This document shows positions 17,902 through 27,454 of a stretch of DNA of 52,347 nucleotides, piece by piece; the stretch's first letter is position 1, and each line of letters starts with the position of its first letter. The stretch comes from Ignavibacteria bacterium (GTDB lineage: Bacteria; Bacteroidota; Ignavibacteria; Ignavibacteriales; Melioribacteraceae). Under the pieces are notes generated by a model. The model did not search any database. It was given only the letters and a program-made list of their open reading frames with translations, and was not told the DNA's origin. The stretch covers positions 1-52,347 of the forward strand of contig WPAE01000020.1 of assembly GCA_009773205.1 (NCBI GenBank), given 5' to 3'. A program made the translations under genes and the position numbers.

Positions 17902-19302
17902 ATGAAAATTAAATTTATTGGCGCAGCACAAACAGTAACTGGTTCAATGCACCTTATTGAAACCGAAAAAGCCAAGTTCCTTTTGGATTGTGGATTGTAT
18001 CAAGGTAAACGAAAAGAAGCCTTCGAAATAAACCGTAATTTTGATCAGTTTATTCCATCGGAAATTGATTTTGTTATTCTATCTCACGCTCATATTGATC
18101 ATGCTGGAAATTTGCCAACTCTTGTAAAGAAAGGCTTTGATGGAAAAATTTATTCGACTTTTGCTACTCGCGATCTCTGCACTATAATGCTCCAAGACAG
18201 CGCGCACATTCAAGAGAGAGATGTAGAATTTGTAAACAAAAAAAGAAAGCGCGATGGGAAAAATCTTTTTGAACCTCTTTATGTTAAAGAGAATGCTTTA
18301 GAAGCCCTTGAAAAATTTGTGGGTCTTTCTTACAGAAAAGAATTACAGATTACTCCAGAAATATCTTTAACATTCTTTGATGCCGGGCATATACTTGGCT
18401 CTGCTATTGTGTTTCTAAAAATTTCAGAACAAGGAAGGCAAACTACACTTGGCTTTTCGGGTGATTTAGGAAGACCGAATCTGCCATTACTTAAAGACCC
18501 AGAACAAATACCTAACGTAGATTACTGGATTTGCGAAAGTACTTACGGAGGAAGAGACCACGATAATCCAACCGACTCTGAAGCTCAGCTTTCTGCTGTG
18601 TTGAATAAAGCAACTGCTAAAAAATCAAAAATTATTATACCGGCTTTTAGCGTTGGCAGAACTCAAGAAATTGTGTTTGCTTTGCATAAAATTTTTGAAA
18701 ATAATAAAGCTGAAAGAATGCCTGTTTATGTTGACAGCCCGCTTGCTGTAAACGCAACAGAAGTTTACCGCCTTCACCCCGAATGCTTTGATAGTGAAAC
18801 GATGGAGTTTTTAAGAAAGAACGAAGACCCGCTCGGTTTTAATAAGCTTACCTATATCAAAGATGTGGAAGATTCTAAGAACTTGAATTCAATCAACGGA
18901 CCTTGCATAATTATATCTAGCAGCGGTATGGCAGAAACAGGCAGAATTCTTCATCATCTTGCTAATAACATTAGCAATCCTAAAAACATAATCCTAATGG
19001 TTAGTTACGCCGCCGAACACACTCTTGGTAGAAAACTAATTGATGGTGAATCAATTGTAAATATCTTTGGCGAACCATACGAAGTGAAAGCCGAAGTAAT
19101 TGTGTTAAACTCTTTCAGCGCTCATGCAGATTCCGAAGAACTGCTTGCTTATACAAACCATTTTGATAAATCGTTGATGAAAAAAATCTTTTTAGTTCAT
19201 GGCGAATTAGATCAGCAGCGTTCGTTTAAGATTAGACTTGAATCCTCTGGTTTTACAGATGTTAAAATACCTGTACGCGGACAGACAGAAATTTTGTTAT
19301 AG
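17902..19302 (+). CDS. Beta-CASP metallo-beta-lactamase ribonuclease
   Basis: The 466-residue protein has the MBL motif SHAHIDHAGNLP (His62, His64, Asp66, His67), a later metal-ligand Asp/His in FFDAGHILGSA and FSGDLGRPN, and the beta-CASP insert with ESTYGG, IIPAFSVGRTQEI, SSSGMAETGRI and SFSAHAD near the end. This order matches the bacterial homologues of the RNA 3'-end processing factor CPSF-73, which act as zinc-dependent endo- or exoribonucleases. Its length is normal for the family. It lies 42 bp after the permease and 25 bp before the outer-membrane protein gene, so the three may form an operon. Whether its target is mRNA or another RNA cannot be told. Confidence 0.9.
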   Translation: MKIKFIGAAQTVTGSMHLIETEKAKFLLDCGLYQGKRKEAFEINRNFDQFIPSEIDFVILSHAHIDHAGNLPTLVKKGFDGKIYSTFATRDLCTIMLQDSAHIQERDVEFVNKKRKRDGKNLFEPLYVKENALEALEKFVGLSYRKELQITPEISLTFFDAGHILGSAIVFLKISEQGRQTTLGFSGDLGRPNLPLLKDPEQIPNVDYWICESTYGGRDHDNPTDSEAQLSAVLNKATAKKSKIIIPAFSVGRTQEIVFALHKIFENNKAERMPVYVDSPLAVNATEVYRLHPECFDSETMEFLRKNEDPLGFNKLTYIKDVEDSKNLNSINGPCIIISSSGMAETGRILHHLANNISNPKNIILMVSYAAEHTLGRKLIDGESIVNIFGEPYEVKAEVIVLNSFSAHADSEELLAYTNHFDKSLMKKIFLVHGELDQQRSFKIRLESSGFTDVKIPVRGQTEILL

Positions 19303-19327
19303 CGATATAACTCAATGAAAAACCCGA

Positions 19328-21229
19328 ATGATTAGAAAAATATTTTTTTTGTTGATAGTAATTTCAATTAACGCTTTTGCACAGCTAAGCAAAGACAGTC
19401 TACTTTTTTCTACACAAGCCTATTCCGATAAACAATTATCCAACTCTTACGAAAAACTATTAAACACACATAATTTCAACTTTTTTGCAAAGTATTTTTT
19501 TTCAAGCAAAAACTTGTTTTTCGGTTTTAAAGAAAATTTTAATTCAACCGTAATTAAAACAAGCTCAACAAACATTAAGGATGAGCAGTATCTTTGGGCT
19601 TTAGGGCAATTTACTTTAAACCAGCACTTCAAAGCTGGGCTTCATTTTAACAACAATATTTATTCTGATGATAGGAATATTGGCTTAAACAAAGCATCGC
19701 TTCTTACTTCTTCTGTCTTTGTAAAGTATATGCCGGCAGAAAAAATTCAGATTACACCTTTTGTGGGATTTGAACAAAACAATCAAATTGGTGTAAAGGA
19801 TGCCGGATTAATTTACGGCGCCGAAGCAAATATTGACCGTTATGAAACTGGCGACTTTGAAATCAACTCGCTTTTCAAGCTGCACAACGAAAATATCAGT
19901 CCAAGAAAAAATTCTTTGAGCGTCTTTAGCTTCGATTTAAAAAACTCTTTTGAAGAAAACTTTACTAACACTATTTCCGCTTATTATTCCCAGCAGCGCA
20001 GAGATTTTTATTTTCTTGCAGATCAAACAACGGCAAGCGAGTTTGACATTATTAATAATATTCAAAGCAGAACGGAATCCAGTTACTTTATTCAAGATAG
20101 GATTCGTTTTCTGCCGCAAGATTCTCCCTTTTCATTCGACTTGCAGGGAAGAGTTGCCTGGAGAGGAATTGAGAGAGAAACACGTTACATTTCTACTAAA
20201 AGTGTTGCCGTTTCAAATTACGATACCCAAATTGAAGAATTTAAACTTGAGTTTGCTTCTTTAGCCGAGTACACTTCAAACGATTTTTTGCTTTCTCTGA
20301 GATTTACTTTTACAGAAAGAGATGAGAAACATCAGCCGGTTCGCTACGAAGGACTTAGCACAACAATTTTTGAAGAAAGGGAACGACTTGAGGATCAGAA
20401 AAACAATTCTTCACAACTTGCTAATCTTTCTGTGAGCGGTATGTGGAGCCTAAGCCGAAATGATAAAGTAGTTTTCAATCTCTTTCATCGTAAACTTAAA
20501 TATGATACTCCAGCAAAGGAAAACTTCGATGATAGAGATGAGCTACTATCAATCGGCAGAATTATGTACGAGCATCAGTTCAATCCTTTTTTCAAAGCGT
20601 TTGTAAATTTAGAAGGTAGTTTGAATAAAACTATTTACATCTTTGCGGAACGAAGCGCTAATAACAACATAAAGCGAACTATAAAACTTTCTTCCGGCGC
20701 TTTTTTCCAAACCGGTAACCTTACTTCTATGAACTCTGCCGAGGTTTCTGCCAATTACACAGTTTTCGATTACGAAGAACTCAATCCTAACTTTCGTAGT
20801 TATTCTTTCCGCCAATTTGTTTTCCGAGATTCTTCACAATTTACCTTTACTAAAACAACCAAGTTGCTGCTTGCGTGCTATGTGAAGCTAAGCGAACAAG
20901 GAGATTTTAAGTGGTCAAACTTCTCGGGGAAACCTCAGCGTTATTTACAAGAAATATTTGCAGAGCCTAAAATTAATTACAATTACTTCGGGTTTATTCT
21001 GGGCATTGGCGCAAGGTATTTCTCTTTATCAACATTTAATATTAAGAACGGAACTATAAAATCTAAAGCCTCTAATTACGAAAGTCTTGGCCCGCTTGCA
21101 GAACTTACATATTTTATTTCAAGTAGAATTTCTTTAAAGTTTCTTGGCTGGCTTGAGTACATCAAAGCCGAAGATAAAACAACACGCGAAATGGCAAATT
21201 TGAGTCTTCGTTTGAATTATCAATTCTAA
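19328..21229 (+). CDS. Putative outer-membrane beta-barrel protein, function unknown
   Basis: The 633-residue protein begins with a signal peptide (MIRKIFFLLIVISINAFAQ). The rest is dominated by alternating amphipathic strands rich in aromatic residues (FFAKYFFSSKNLFFGFKENF, FKAGLHFNNNIYSD, RISLKFLGWLEYIKA), and it ends in an aromatic residue (LNLSLRLNYQF), the usual end of a transmembrane barrel. I recognise no named family. It is 25 bp downstream of the beta-CASP gene. A transporter, porin or structural role are all possible. Confidence 0.65.
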   Translation: MIRKIFFLLIVISINAFAQLSKDSLLFSTQAYSDKQLSNSYEKLLNTHNFNFFAKYFFSSKNLFFGFKENFNSTVIKTSSTNIKDEQYLWALGQFTLNQHFKAGLHFNNNIYSDDRNIGLNKASLLTSSVFVKYMPAEKIQITPFVGFEQNNQIGVKDAGLIYGAEANIDRYETGDFEINSLFKLHNENISPRKNSLSVFSFDLKNSFEENFTNTISAYYSQQRRDFYFLADQTTASEFDIINNIQSRTESSYFIQDRIRFLPQDSPFSFDLQGRVAWRGIERETRYISTKSVAVSNYDTQIEEFKLEFASLAEYTSNDFLLSLRFTFTERDEKHQPVRYEGLSTTIFEERERLEDQKNNSSQLANLSVSGMWSLSRNDKVVFNLFHRKLKYDTPAKENFDDRDELLSIGRIMYEHQFNPFFKAFVNLEGSLNKTIYIFAERSANNNIKRTIKLSSGAFFQTGNLTSMNSAEVSANYTVFDYEELNPNFRSYSFRQFVFRDSSQFTFTKTTKLLLACYVKLSEQGDFKWSNFSGKPQRYLQEIFAEPKINYNYFGFILGIGARYFSLSTFNIKNGTIKSKASNYESLGPLAELTYFISSRISLKFLGWLEYIKAEDKTTREMANLSLRLNYQF

Positions 21230-21305
21230 ATTTGTTTGATAAGCATTTGCACATAAACAAGTGTAGTTTTATTTTACCCTAAGTTGAAAATTATGGATTA
21301 CCAGA

Positions 21306-21719
21306 TTGGCAGAAAAAGTTTACAAGAGAGTTGTTTCCAGCGATCCGGATTTATTACCAGAACTTGAAGAATTTGTTATTCAAATTGCTAAAGAAGTTAA
21401 TTTGGATAGCACAAAGATTAATAATCTTGCTCTTTCATTTTCTGAAGCAATCTCAAATTGTATGAAGCATGGCAACCGCTTCGATAAATCAAAAACAGTT
21501 ACTATTGTTGTTACTGTTTCTGAATTAAAGCTAACAATAATGCTTAAAGATGAAGGTAAAGGATTTGATATAAATTCTGTTCCCGACCCCACTAAGCCAG
21601 AAAATATTCTTAAAGACAGCGGGCGGGGAATTCACATTATGAAAAACTTTGTTGATGATCTCCGCTATAACTTTACACCGCAAGGAACAGAAATTATTCT
21701 CGAGATTTCTCTTCGTTAA
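21306..21719 (+). CDS. RsbW/SpoIIAB-like anti-sigma regulatory factor (serine-protein kinase)
   Basis: The 137-residue protein has the GHKL ATPase boxes of the anti-sigma kinase family: the N box SEAISNCMKHG (Glu47, Asn51), the G1 box KDEGKGFDI (Asp82-Gly86) and the G2 box GRGIHIM (Gly106-Gly108). Such kinases bind a sigma factor or phosphorylate an anti-anti-sigma (STAS) partner. No STAS protein, PP2C phosphatase or sigma factor gene is adjacent, so the partner must lie elsewhere. The start is TTG 21306; the ATG at 21293 is out of frame. The 3' end is followed by the second copy of the 97-bp repeat. Confidence 0.85.
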   Translation: MAEKVYKRVVSSDPDLLPELEEFVIQIAKEVNLDSTKINNLALSFSEAISNCMKHGNRFDKSKTVTIVVTVSELKLTIMLKDEGKGFDINSVPDPTKPENILKDSGRGIHIMKNFVDDLRYNFTPQGTEIILEISLR

Positions 21720-21778
21720 CTTTTCATAATTTCTTTTATGAAATAGCCGGCAAACTCCCTATTTTAAAACTGAAAACA

Positions 21779-21875
21779 ATGAATCTCCTCGCCGCAACCT
21801 GCCCGCCGCTTTGCTTTGGCAGGCGGGGCAGCGAGGTTTCTGAAAACAAATTTTATTTATTCGCCTCAAGAGGCG
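21779..21875. repeat. 97-bp GC-rich palindromic repeat, copy 2 (in the mdh leader)
   Basis: Near-identical to 13079-13175. It ends about 30 bp before the mdh start codon, so it is probably part of the mdh 5' leader or overlaps its promoter. It can fold into two hairpins: a long GC-rich one, and CGCCTC-AA-GAGGCG. A spurious TTG start inside it would extend mdh by 30 residues. Confidence 0.85.
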
Positions 21876-21905
21876 CGGATTAATCAACCATTTTTGGAGA
21901 AAACA

Positions 21906-22871
21906 ATGGCAAGAAAAAAAATTGCATTAATTGGAGGCGGTCAAATCGGCGGTGTGTTGGCACAACTTATAGCAATTCGCCAGCTTGGCGATGTTGTGTT
22001 GTTCGATATAGTTGAAGGATTGCCTCAAGGTAAATCTTTAGATATAGTTGAAGCATCGCGCGTTGATGGCTTTGATGTTTCTATTAAAGGCACTAATGAC
22101 TACAAAGATTTGGATGGCTCAGATTTAGTAATTATTACTGCTGGCTTACCGCGCAAACCCGGCATGAGCCGCGATGACCTTCTTACTGTAAATGCAAAAA
22201 TTATGAAGTCAGTAGCAGAAAATGTAAAACAGTATGCTGAAAACGCAATTGTAATTGTAATCTCTAACCCCCTTGACGCAATGGTTACTCTTTTCCAAAA
22301 AGTATCCGGCTTTCCTTCTCACCGTGTTATTGGTCAAGCCGGTGTTTTAGATTCTTCAAGATTCGCCACTTTCATTTCTTGGGAACTCGGCGTTTCTGTT
22401 AAAGATGTTAATGCTATGGTTCTTGGCGGACACGGCGACACAATGGTACCTATTGTTCGTTATGCTAATGTTAATGGAATTCCCGTTATGGAATTGTTAG
22501 AGCGCAAATACAAAGACGCTGCTAAAGCAAAGGAAGTAATGGCTGCAATGGTTAAACGTACTAAAATGGCAGGCGGCGAAGTAGTTGAACTTCTTAAAAC
22601 CGGTTCTGCGTTTTACTCTCCGGCTTCTTCTGCTATTGCTATGGCAGAAGCTATTCTTTATGATGAAAAAAGAATCATGCCAACTTGCGCTTTCTTACAA
22701 GGCGAGTTTGGAGTTAACGGTTATTATGTTGGCGTGCCAACAATTCTTGGCGCTAAAGGAGTTGAAAACGTAATTGAATTTTCTCTGGATGATGAAGAAC
22801 AAGCCGCTTTGGATAATTCTGTTAACGCTGTTAAAGGTTTAGTGGCCGATATGGAAAGATTAGGTTTCTAA
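21906..22871 (+). CDS. mdh: Malate dehydrogenase
   Basis: This NAD-dependent enzyme of the TCA cycle interconverts malate and oxaloacetate. The 321-residue protein has the Rossmann motif GGGQIGG (residues 10-16), an acidic residue after beta-2 (VLFDIVEG) for NAD, the substrate-loop arginines in [14 protein letters not shown], and the catalytic His in GGHGDTMVP (His176). It belongs to the LDH-like (MDH type 3) group. The start is ATG 21906, with GGAGA 5 bases upstream. An upstream in-frame TTG at 21816 would place translated codons inside the 97-bp repeat and is rejected. The gene stands alone, with a terminator directly behind it. Confidence 0.95.
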   Translation: MARKKIALIGGGQIGGVLAQLIAIRQLGDVVLFDIVEGLPQGKSLDIVEASRVDGFDVSIKGTNDYKDLDGSDLVIITAGLPRKPGMSRDDLLTVNAKIMKSVAENVKQYAENAIVIVISNPLDAMVTLFQKVSGFPSHRVIGQAGVLDSSRFATFISWELGVSVKDVNAMVLGGHGDTMVPIVRYANVNGIPVMELLERKYKDAAKAKEVMAAMVKRTKMAGGEVVELLKTGSAFYSPASSAIAMAEAILYDEKRIMPTCAFLQGEFGVNGYYVGVPTILGAKGVENVIEFSLDDEEQAALDNSVNAVKGLVADMERLGF

Positions 22872-22882
22872 AATATATTTTG

Positions 22883-22909
22883 AAGCCCGCACAAAACAGT
22901 GCGGGCTTT
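22883..22909 (+). terminator. Intrinsic terminator after mdh
   Basis: AAGCCCGCAC (22883-22892) pairs with GTGCGGGCTT (22899-22908) around AAAACA. It is followed by TAATATTT, a short T-poor tail, so it is a strong hairpin with a weak U-run. It starts 11 bp after the mdh stop. Confidence 0.7.
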
Positions 22910-23013
22910 AATATTTCTCGCTTGGTAAAAACAAATGCAAATTGTTAAGCAGTTTACATACAATATTTTAGCCGCTGTATTTTTATTCCAAAACAAAATT
23001 GGTAAGAATAACA

Positions 23014-24432
23014 ATGCTCTCTATCTCAACTAAGTTTTTTTCTTTTCTTCTAATTGGTTTAGCATTTGTAACTTGTTCAATAGAACCGGAAAACAAAAAC
23101 GATACTTCAAACTTGCCACAGTTCTGGCTTTCTAATACAGATAAATCTGCGATGTTTAAAAAGCAAACCTTTCTACAAAATATTACAACAGATGCCAGTA
23201 CTCAAACTATTGTGATAAACGAGAACGAAAAATTCCAATCAATAGATGGATTTGGATGCGCTCTTACGGGCGGAAGTGCCATCTTGTTAAATAAAATGAA
23301 TGCTTCCAACAAAGCGGCGCTTCTTAAAGAATTATTCGCTGCCGATGAAAATAATATTGGAATGAGCTATTTGCGCATTAGTATTGGAGCTTCAGATTTG
23401 AGCGACAGAGTTTTTTCGTATAACGATATGCCAATCGGACAAACTGATACTGCAATGGTAAATTTCAGCATAGAACCCGAAAAAAAAGATTTAATACCTG
23501 TGCTCAAAGAAATTCTTGCTATAAACCCAAACATAAAAATTCTTGGCTCACCATGGTCTGCGCCCGTATGGATGAAAACAAATAATTCTTCTATTGGCGG
23601 TAGTTTGAAGCTGCAATATTACCCCGCTTACGCTAAATATTTTGTTAAGTATATTCAGCAAATGAAAGCAGAAGGAATTAGAATTGATGCAATTACAATT
23701 CAAAATGAACCGCTTCACGGCGGCAATAACCCAAGTATGTTGATGCAAGCCGCTGAACAAACTTTATTTATTAAAAAACATTTAGGACCTGCGTTTGAGT
23801 CAAATAAGATTGACACAAAAATCATCATCTATGATCACAATGCCGATAGAACAGATTACCCAATTACTGTGCTTAACGATCCTGAAGCAAAAAAATATGT
23901 AGATGGTTCTGCATTTCATCTTTATGCAGGCTCAATAAGCGATCTTTCAAAAGTACATTTGGCTCATCCCGACAAATCAATTTATTTTACAGAGCAATGG
24001 ATTGGTGCGCCGGGCAATTTTGCACAAGACTTAAAGTGGCATATAAAAAATTTATTTATTGGAGGAACACTTAATTGGTGCAGAAATGTTATCGAGTGGA
24101 ATTTGGCTTCCGATCACAATTTAAAACCACACACCATAGGCGGATGCACGCAATGTTTAGGCGCTATCACCATTAACGGAAACACGGTTACACGCAATCC
24201 GGCTTATTACATTATTGCACATGCTTCTAAATTTGTAAGACCTGGTTCTGTAAGAATTGAATCAACGTATCTAAACAATCTGCCAAATGTTGCATTTAAG
24301 ACACCTGATGGGAAAACAGCTCTAATAGTTCTTAACGATACGCAATCAGTGCAAATATTCAAGATTAAAGTCGGGGCAAATACTTATTCATCTATTCTTA
24401 ATGCTGGTTCTGTTGGTACTTATGTTTTGTAA
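23014..24432 (+). CDS. Glycoside hydrolase family 30 lipoprotein (glucosylceramidase-like)
   Basis: The 472-residue protein has a lipoprotein-type signal (...LIGLAFVTCS, Cys21), so it is probably anchored in the outer envelope. The GH30 fold is shown by FQSIDGFGCALTGGSA, by LGSPWSAPVWMKTN and by TIQNEP, which carries the acid/base Glu232. The nucleophile is Glu327 in YFTEQW. Members cleave beta-glucosyl, beta-xylosyl or related linkages; substrate cannot be read off. A GH30 C-terminal beta domain follows (ALIVLNDTQSVQIFKIKVG). ATG 23014 is chosen rather than the TTG 15 bases upstream, because only the ATG puts the positively charged N-terminus right at the signal peptide. It is followed 34 bp later by the phosphatase gene. 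Confidence 0.9.
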   Translation: MLSISTKFFSFLLIGLAFVTCSIEPENKNDTSNLPQFWLSNTDKSAMFKKQTFLQNITTDASTQTIVINENEKFQSIDGFGCALTGGSAILLNKMNASNKAALLKELFAADENNIGMSYLRISIGASDLSDRVFSYNDMPIGQTDTAMVNFSIEPEKKDLIPVLKEILAINPNIKILGSPWSAPVWMKTNNSSIGGSLKLQYYPAYAKYFVKYIQQMKAEGIRIDAITIQNEPLHGGNNPSMLMQAAEQTLFIKKHLGPAFESNKIDTKIIIYDHNADRTDYPITVLNDPEAKKYVDGSAFHLYAGSISDLSKVHLAHPDKSIYFTEQWIGAPGNFAQDLKWHIKNLFIGGTLNWCRNVIEWNLASDHNLKPHTIGGCTQCLGAITINGNTVTRNPAYYIIAHASKFVRPGSVRIESTYLNNLPNVAFKTPDGKTALIVLNDTQSVQIFKIKVGANTYSSILNAGSVGTYVL

Positions 24433-24466
24433 ATGGAAAACTTCTCAAAACCAATATGGTAATTCT

Positions 24467-25681
24467 ATGAAACGAAATTTTTTGTTACTCTTCTTTTTAT
24501 CTGTTCTTTTACAAATAAATATTTATTCACAGCAATCCGCAGCTCCAGAGCGAATTATTCTGAACTTAACAGAAAATCCAAGCAGAGAAATTGCAGTTAC
24601 CTGGCGAACCGAACAACAGTTTACGAATTCCGAAATTCAGTTCGCTCAATCAACTTCTTGGATTGAGTTTAAGAATAATGTTATAAAAGTACCGGCAATA
24701 GAAGAAAACTTTATGACAGATGATGGTAAAGCAGTTTATCATTATTCTGCAATTCTAAAAAACTTACAGCCTAAAACAAATTATTTGTACAGAGTTGGTC
24801 ATGATTCTATTTGGAGTGAATGGAACCAATTTACAACAGCTTCAAACGAAAACATTCCTTTCAAATTTTTATTCATTGGCGATCCTCAAAATGATATAAA
24901 AGAACATTGTTCGCGAGTTTTTAGACAGGCTTACAAAACTGCGCCTGATGCCGCATTACTACTTTTTACAGGTGATTTGGTTACAAATACATCGGATATA
25001 TTATGGAGTGAATTTTTTGATGCCGGTGGTTTTATCTTTCGAACTATTCCATCAATTCTAACTCCAGGCAACCATGAGCATAAGCTGGTTAAAGTTGATG
25101 GAAAATTCCAACGATCTAAAATTCTTGACCCAAGTTGGAATGTTCATTTCACTCTGCCAGAAAATGGACCCAAAGAATTTAAAGAGTCTTCATATTATGT
25201 TGATTATCAAGGCGTGAGATTTATTATTCTCAACTCACACTATAATGTTAAAGAGCAAGCTGTTTGGGTAGAAAAAGTATTACAGAACAATTCTAACAAA
25301 TGGACAGTAGCTGCTTTCCATGTTCCAATTTATTCGATGGGAAGTGGTAGAGACAGCAAAGTTACAAGAGAACCATTAATGCCTTTGTTTGATAAATATG
25401 GAGTTGATTTAGTTCTAACAGGGCACGATCATGCGTATGGAAGATCAAAGAAAATTTACGGTGGTAAGGTTGTACCGGATAGTTCGAAAGGTACTGTTTA
25501 TGTTGTTTCGGTTAGCGGACCAAAAATGTATGCTCTAAACCCTCTTTACAAAGATTTGATGGCAAAAACTGCGGCAAATGTTTCACTATTCCAAGTTATC
25601 TATGTTGAGAAAAACCAGCTGAAATACCAATCGTTTACTGCAGATGGAAATTTGTTCGATACTTTTTTCTTAACAAAGTAA
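24467..25681 (+). CDS. Secreted purple-acid-phosphatase-like metallophosphoesterase
   Basis: The 404-residue protein has a signal peptide (MKRNFLLLFFLSVLLQINIYSQ). An N-terminal Fn3-like domain follows (PERIILNLTENPSREIAVTWRT), typical of purple acid phosphatases. The metallophosphoesterase domain has the motifs IGDPQ, TGDLV, PGNHEHK, FHVPIYS and GHDHAYGRS, which supply the dinuclear metal ligands. It hydrolyses phosphomonoesters and may scavenge phosphate outside the cytoplasm. The start is ATG 24467; the longer frame begins inside the end of the GH30 gene and lacks a signal. It is probably co-transcribed with the GH30 gene, which ends 34 bp upstream. Confidence 0.9.
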   Translation: MKRNFLLLFFLSVLLQINIYSQQSAAPERIILNLTENPSREIAVTWRTEQQFTNSEIQFAQSTSWIEFKNNVIKVPAIEENFMTDDGKAVYHYSAILKNLQPKTNYLYRVGHDSIWSEWNQFTTASNENIPFKFLFIGDPQNDIKEHCSRVFRQAYKTAPDAALLLFTGDLVTNTSDILWSEFFDAGGFIFRTIPSILTPGNHEHKLVKVDGKFQRSKILDPSWNVHFTLPENGPKEFKESSYYVDYQGVRFIILNSHYNVKEQAVWVEKVLQNNSNKWTVAAFHVPIYSMGSGRDSKVTREPLMPLFDKYGVDLVLTGHDHAYGRSKKIYGGKVVPDSSKGTVYVVSVSGPKMYALNPLYKDLMAKTAANVSLFQVIYVEKNQLKYQSFTADGNLFDTFFLTK

Positions 25682-25690
25682 TTACAAGTA

Positions 25691-25719
25691 AAAAAAATCC
25701 CGCTGCAAAAGCGGGATTT
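25691..25719. terminator. Bidirectional intrinsic terminator between convergent genes
   Basis: AAATCCCGCT (25695-25704) pairs with AGCGGGATTT (25710-25719). On the minus strand the hairpin is followed by a T-run (the eight A at 25690-25697), which suits termination of rplU-rpmA. On the plus strand it lies just after the phosphatase stop. Confidence 0.8.
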
Positions 25720-25745
25720 ACATTTCAACTATACTTAAAGTGGTT

Positions 25746-26006
25746 TTAAGCGCGTGTTTCCAAAACACTAATAAATTTGCGGTCGTTTTTGCCTCTTTCA
25801 AACTTTACAAATCCATCAATTGTAGAAAACAATGAATGATCTCCGGCTAATTTAACATTTTTGCCTGGATGAAAGTTTGTACCTTTTTGGCGAACCAAAA
25901 TAGAGCCGGCAGATACTTTTTCTCCGCCGAAAGCTTTTACTCCAAGATACTGCGGATTGCTATCGCGTCCGTTACGAGATGAACCTTGACCTTTTTTATG
26001 TGCCAT
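25746..26006 (-). CDS. rpmA: 50S ribosomal protein L27
   Basis: The 86-residue protein matches L27 end to end: [38 protein letters not shown] and FVKFERG are conserved. The glycine/serine-rich N-terminus reaches the peptidyl-transferase centre in the ribosome. It follows rplU with 18 bp between them, the usual bacterial order, and ends in front of a strong bidirectional terminator. Confidence 0.97.
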   Translation of the reverse strand: MAHKKGQGSSRNGRDSNPQYLGVKAFGGEKVSAGSILVRQKGTNFHPGKNVKLAGDHSLFSTIDGFVKFERGKNDRKFISVLETRA

Positions 26007-26024
26007 TAAAAATACCTCCAGCTA

Positions 26025-26333
26025 CTAAGCAATCTTAGTAACTTCAATTCTTGTTAATTGTTGTCTATGTCCCTTTTTTCTCTTATAAGAGATACGAATT
26101 TTTTTCTTGAAGACAATTATTTTATCATCTTTAATGTGTTCGAGAACTTTGGCGTGAACTTTTACACCATTTACAGTAGGCGCACCAACTTTTGTAGCTT
26201 TATCATCACCATATAATAGTACGTTATCAAAAACGATTTCAGCATTTGGCTCAGCTTTAAGATGTGGTACGTAATACTTAGTATTCTCAGTAACCTTAAA
26301 TTGTTGTCCTGCTATATCAACTACAGCAAACAT
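26025..26333 (-). CDS. rplU: 50S ribosomal protein L21
   Basis: The 102-residue protein starts MFAVVDIAGQQFKV and has GDDKATKVGAPTVNGVKVHA and the basic core KKKIRISYKRKKGHRQQLTRI, all typical L21. Two ATG codons lie in tandem (26336 and 26333). The second is preferred because GGAGG lies four bases ahead of it and it matches the usual family start (MYAV-like). It is the first gene of the rplU-rpmA pair and has a good promoter at 26366-26394. Confidence 0.95.
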   Translation of the reverse strand: MFAVVDIAGQQFKVTENTKYYVPHLKAEPNAEIVFDNVLLYGDDKATKVGAPTVNGVKVHAKVLEHIKDDKIIVFKKKIRISYKRKKGHRQQLTRIEVTKIA

Positions 26334-26365
26334 CATTCCTCCGATGTGTCAAATTTTGAGCCGTA

Positions 26366-26394
26366 AATATATAGAAATGAGCCTGTGTAGTCAA
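26366..26394 (-). promoter_or_regulatory. Promoter for rplU-rpmA
   Basis: On the minus strand TTGACT (26394-26389) and TATATT (26371-26366) are separated by 17 bases, a near-ideal sigma-70-like spacing. The second box also fits the TAnnTTT pattern of group-specific promoters. It lies about 30 bases upstream of the rplU start. Confidence 0.65.
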
Positions 26395-26437
26395 TAAAAA
26401 GGAAATTTTTAATTCTTATGCGGTTTTAACCTGGTAT

Positions 26438-27454
26438 CTACTTTTTTAGTCTAAAAATGAACTCACTGCCAGTTCCAAGCTGGCTTTTGACCTCAATTTT
26501 GGACTCGTGTGCTTCTATTATATGTTTTACAATGGCTAACCCCAATCCGCTGCCACCCATTTCCCTAGAACGATCTCTTTCAATTCTATAAAATCTTTCA
26601 AAAATACGAGCTATATCTGACGAAGGAATGCCTAATCCTGTATCTTTAACATAAATTTTCCCAAAACTACCTTCTTCTATTACACCAATTTCAACAGAGC
26701 CAGATTCAGTATATTTTATCGAGTTAGTTACGAGATTAGACATAACTTGCTTCAATCTTTGTTTGTCGCCATATAAATCCAACTTAGGATTTGGGGAATG
26801 TAAGCTAAAGACCAAATTTTTATTTTCAGCGGAAGCGCGGAATTCGGATTCTACTGATTTTAGGAACTCGTGAATGTTAAAAAAGCGAAAACTCATTTTC
26901 ATCTGCCCAGATTCTATCATAGAAATGTCAATTAAATCGTTAAGCAGATTATTGAGGTTAAGGGTATGGTTTATTGCTTTTTGAAGAAATGCACGGTTTA
27001 CTTTTGTATCTCCGAGTGCACCATCAAGCAAAGTTTCTATATATCCTTGTATAGAAAAAATTGGTGTTCTTAATTCGTGAGAAACATTCCCCAAAAACTC
27101 AGTTCTTACTTGTTCAAGTTTTTTGAGGTTTTGAATATCGCTCTGAGTTCTGTTAAACATTGCTTTAATTTCTTCTTCTAAATCTTGCAGATTTTTACTC
27201 AAAGAAATATCAATAGAATCCTTGTATTCATTAAGTCTAATTTTTCTTATTAAATTTCTAATCTCTTGTAATTCAATGCTTCGCGCTTTTCTGTTCAAAA
27301 ACAAGAGGAAAATATTTAGTAGAAAAAATAAACCTAACAGAAGGATGGTTTGAGAATTAGTATGCGACAAATAAAGAAAGATAATTACAAATAGAATAAA
27401 TAAACAAAAAGAAATGAGACCAGAAAAATTCCTTATCCAAATAATTGTTTTCAT
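26438..27454 (-). CDS. Sensor histidine kinase, PhoR/ResE-like
   Basis: The 338-residue kinase has two membrane helices near the N-terminus (about 11-30 and 36-54) with almost no extracytoplasmic loop, then a helical linker, HisKA with FLGNVSHELRTPI (His126), and HATPase_c with NLVTNSIKYTE, KDTGLGIP and GGSGLGLAIVKHI. The tiny loop suggests that it senses membrane or cytoplasmic cues. Its ATG follows the response-regulator stop directly (TAAATG), so the two are translationally coupled and surely a pair. The signal cannot be named. Confidence 0.9.
   Translation of the reverse strand: MKTIIWIRNFSGLISFCLFILFVIIFLYLSHTNSQTILLLGLFFLLNIFLLFLNRKARSIELQEIRNLIRKIRLNEYKDSIDISLSKNLQDLEEEIKAMFNRTQSDIQNLKKLEQVRTEFLGNVSHELRTPIFSIQGYIETLLDGALGDTKVNRAFLQKAINHTLNLNNLLNDLIDISMIESGQMKMSFRFFNIHEFLKSVESEFRASAENKNLVFSLHSPNPKLDLYGDKQRLKQVMSNLVTNSIKYTESGSVEIGVIEEGSFGKIYVKDTGLGIPSSDIARIFERFYRIERDRSREMGGSGLGLAIVKHIIEAHESKIEVKSQLGTGSEFIFRLKK

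Noticed and set aside
21816-21905. Longer mdh start at TTG 21816
   Set aside because: It would translate most of the 97-bp repeat; the ATG at 21906 has a good GGAGA site and fits the family N-terminus.
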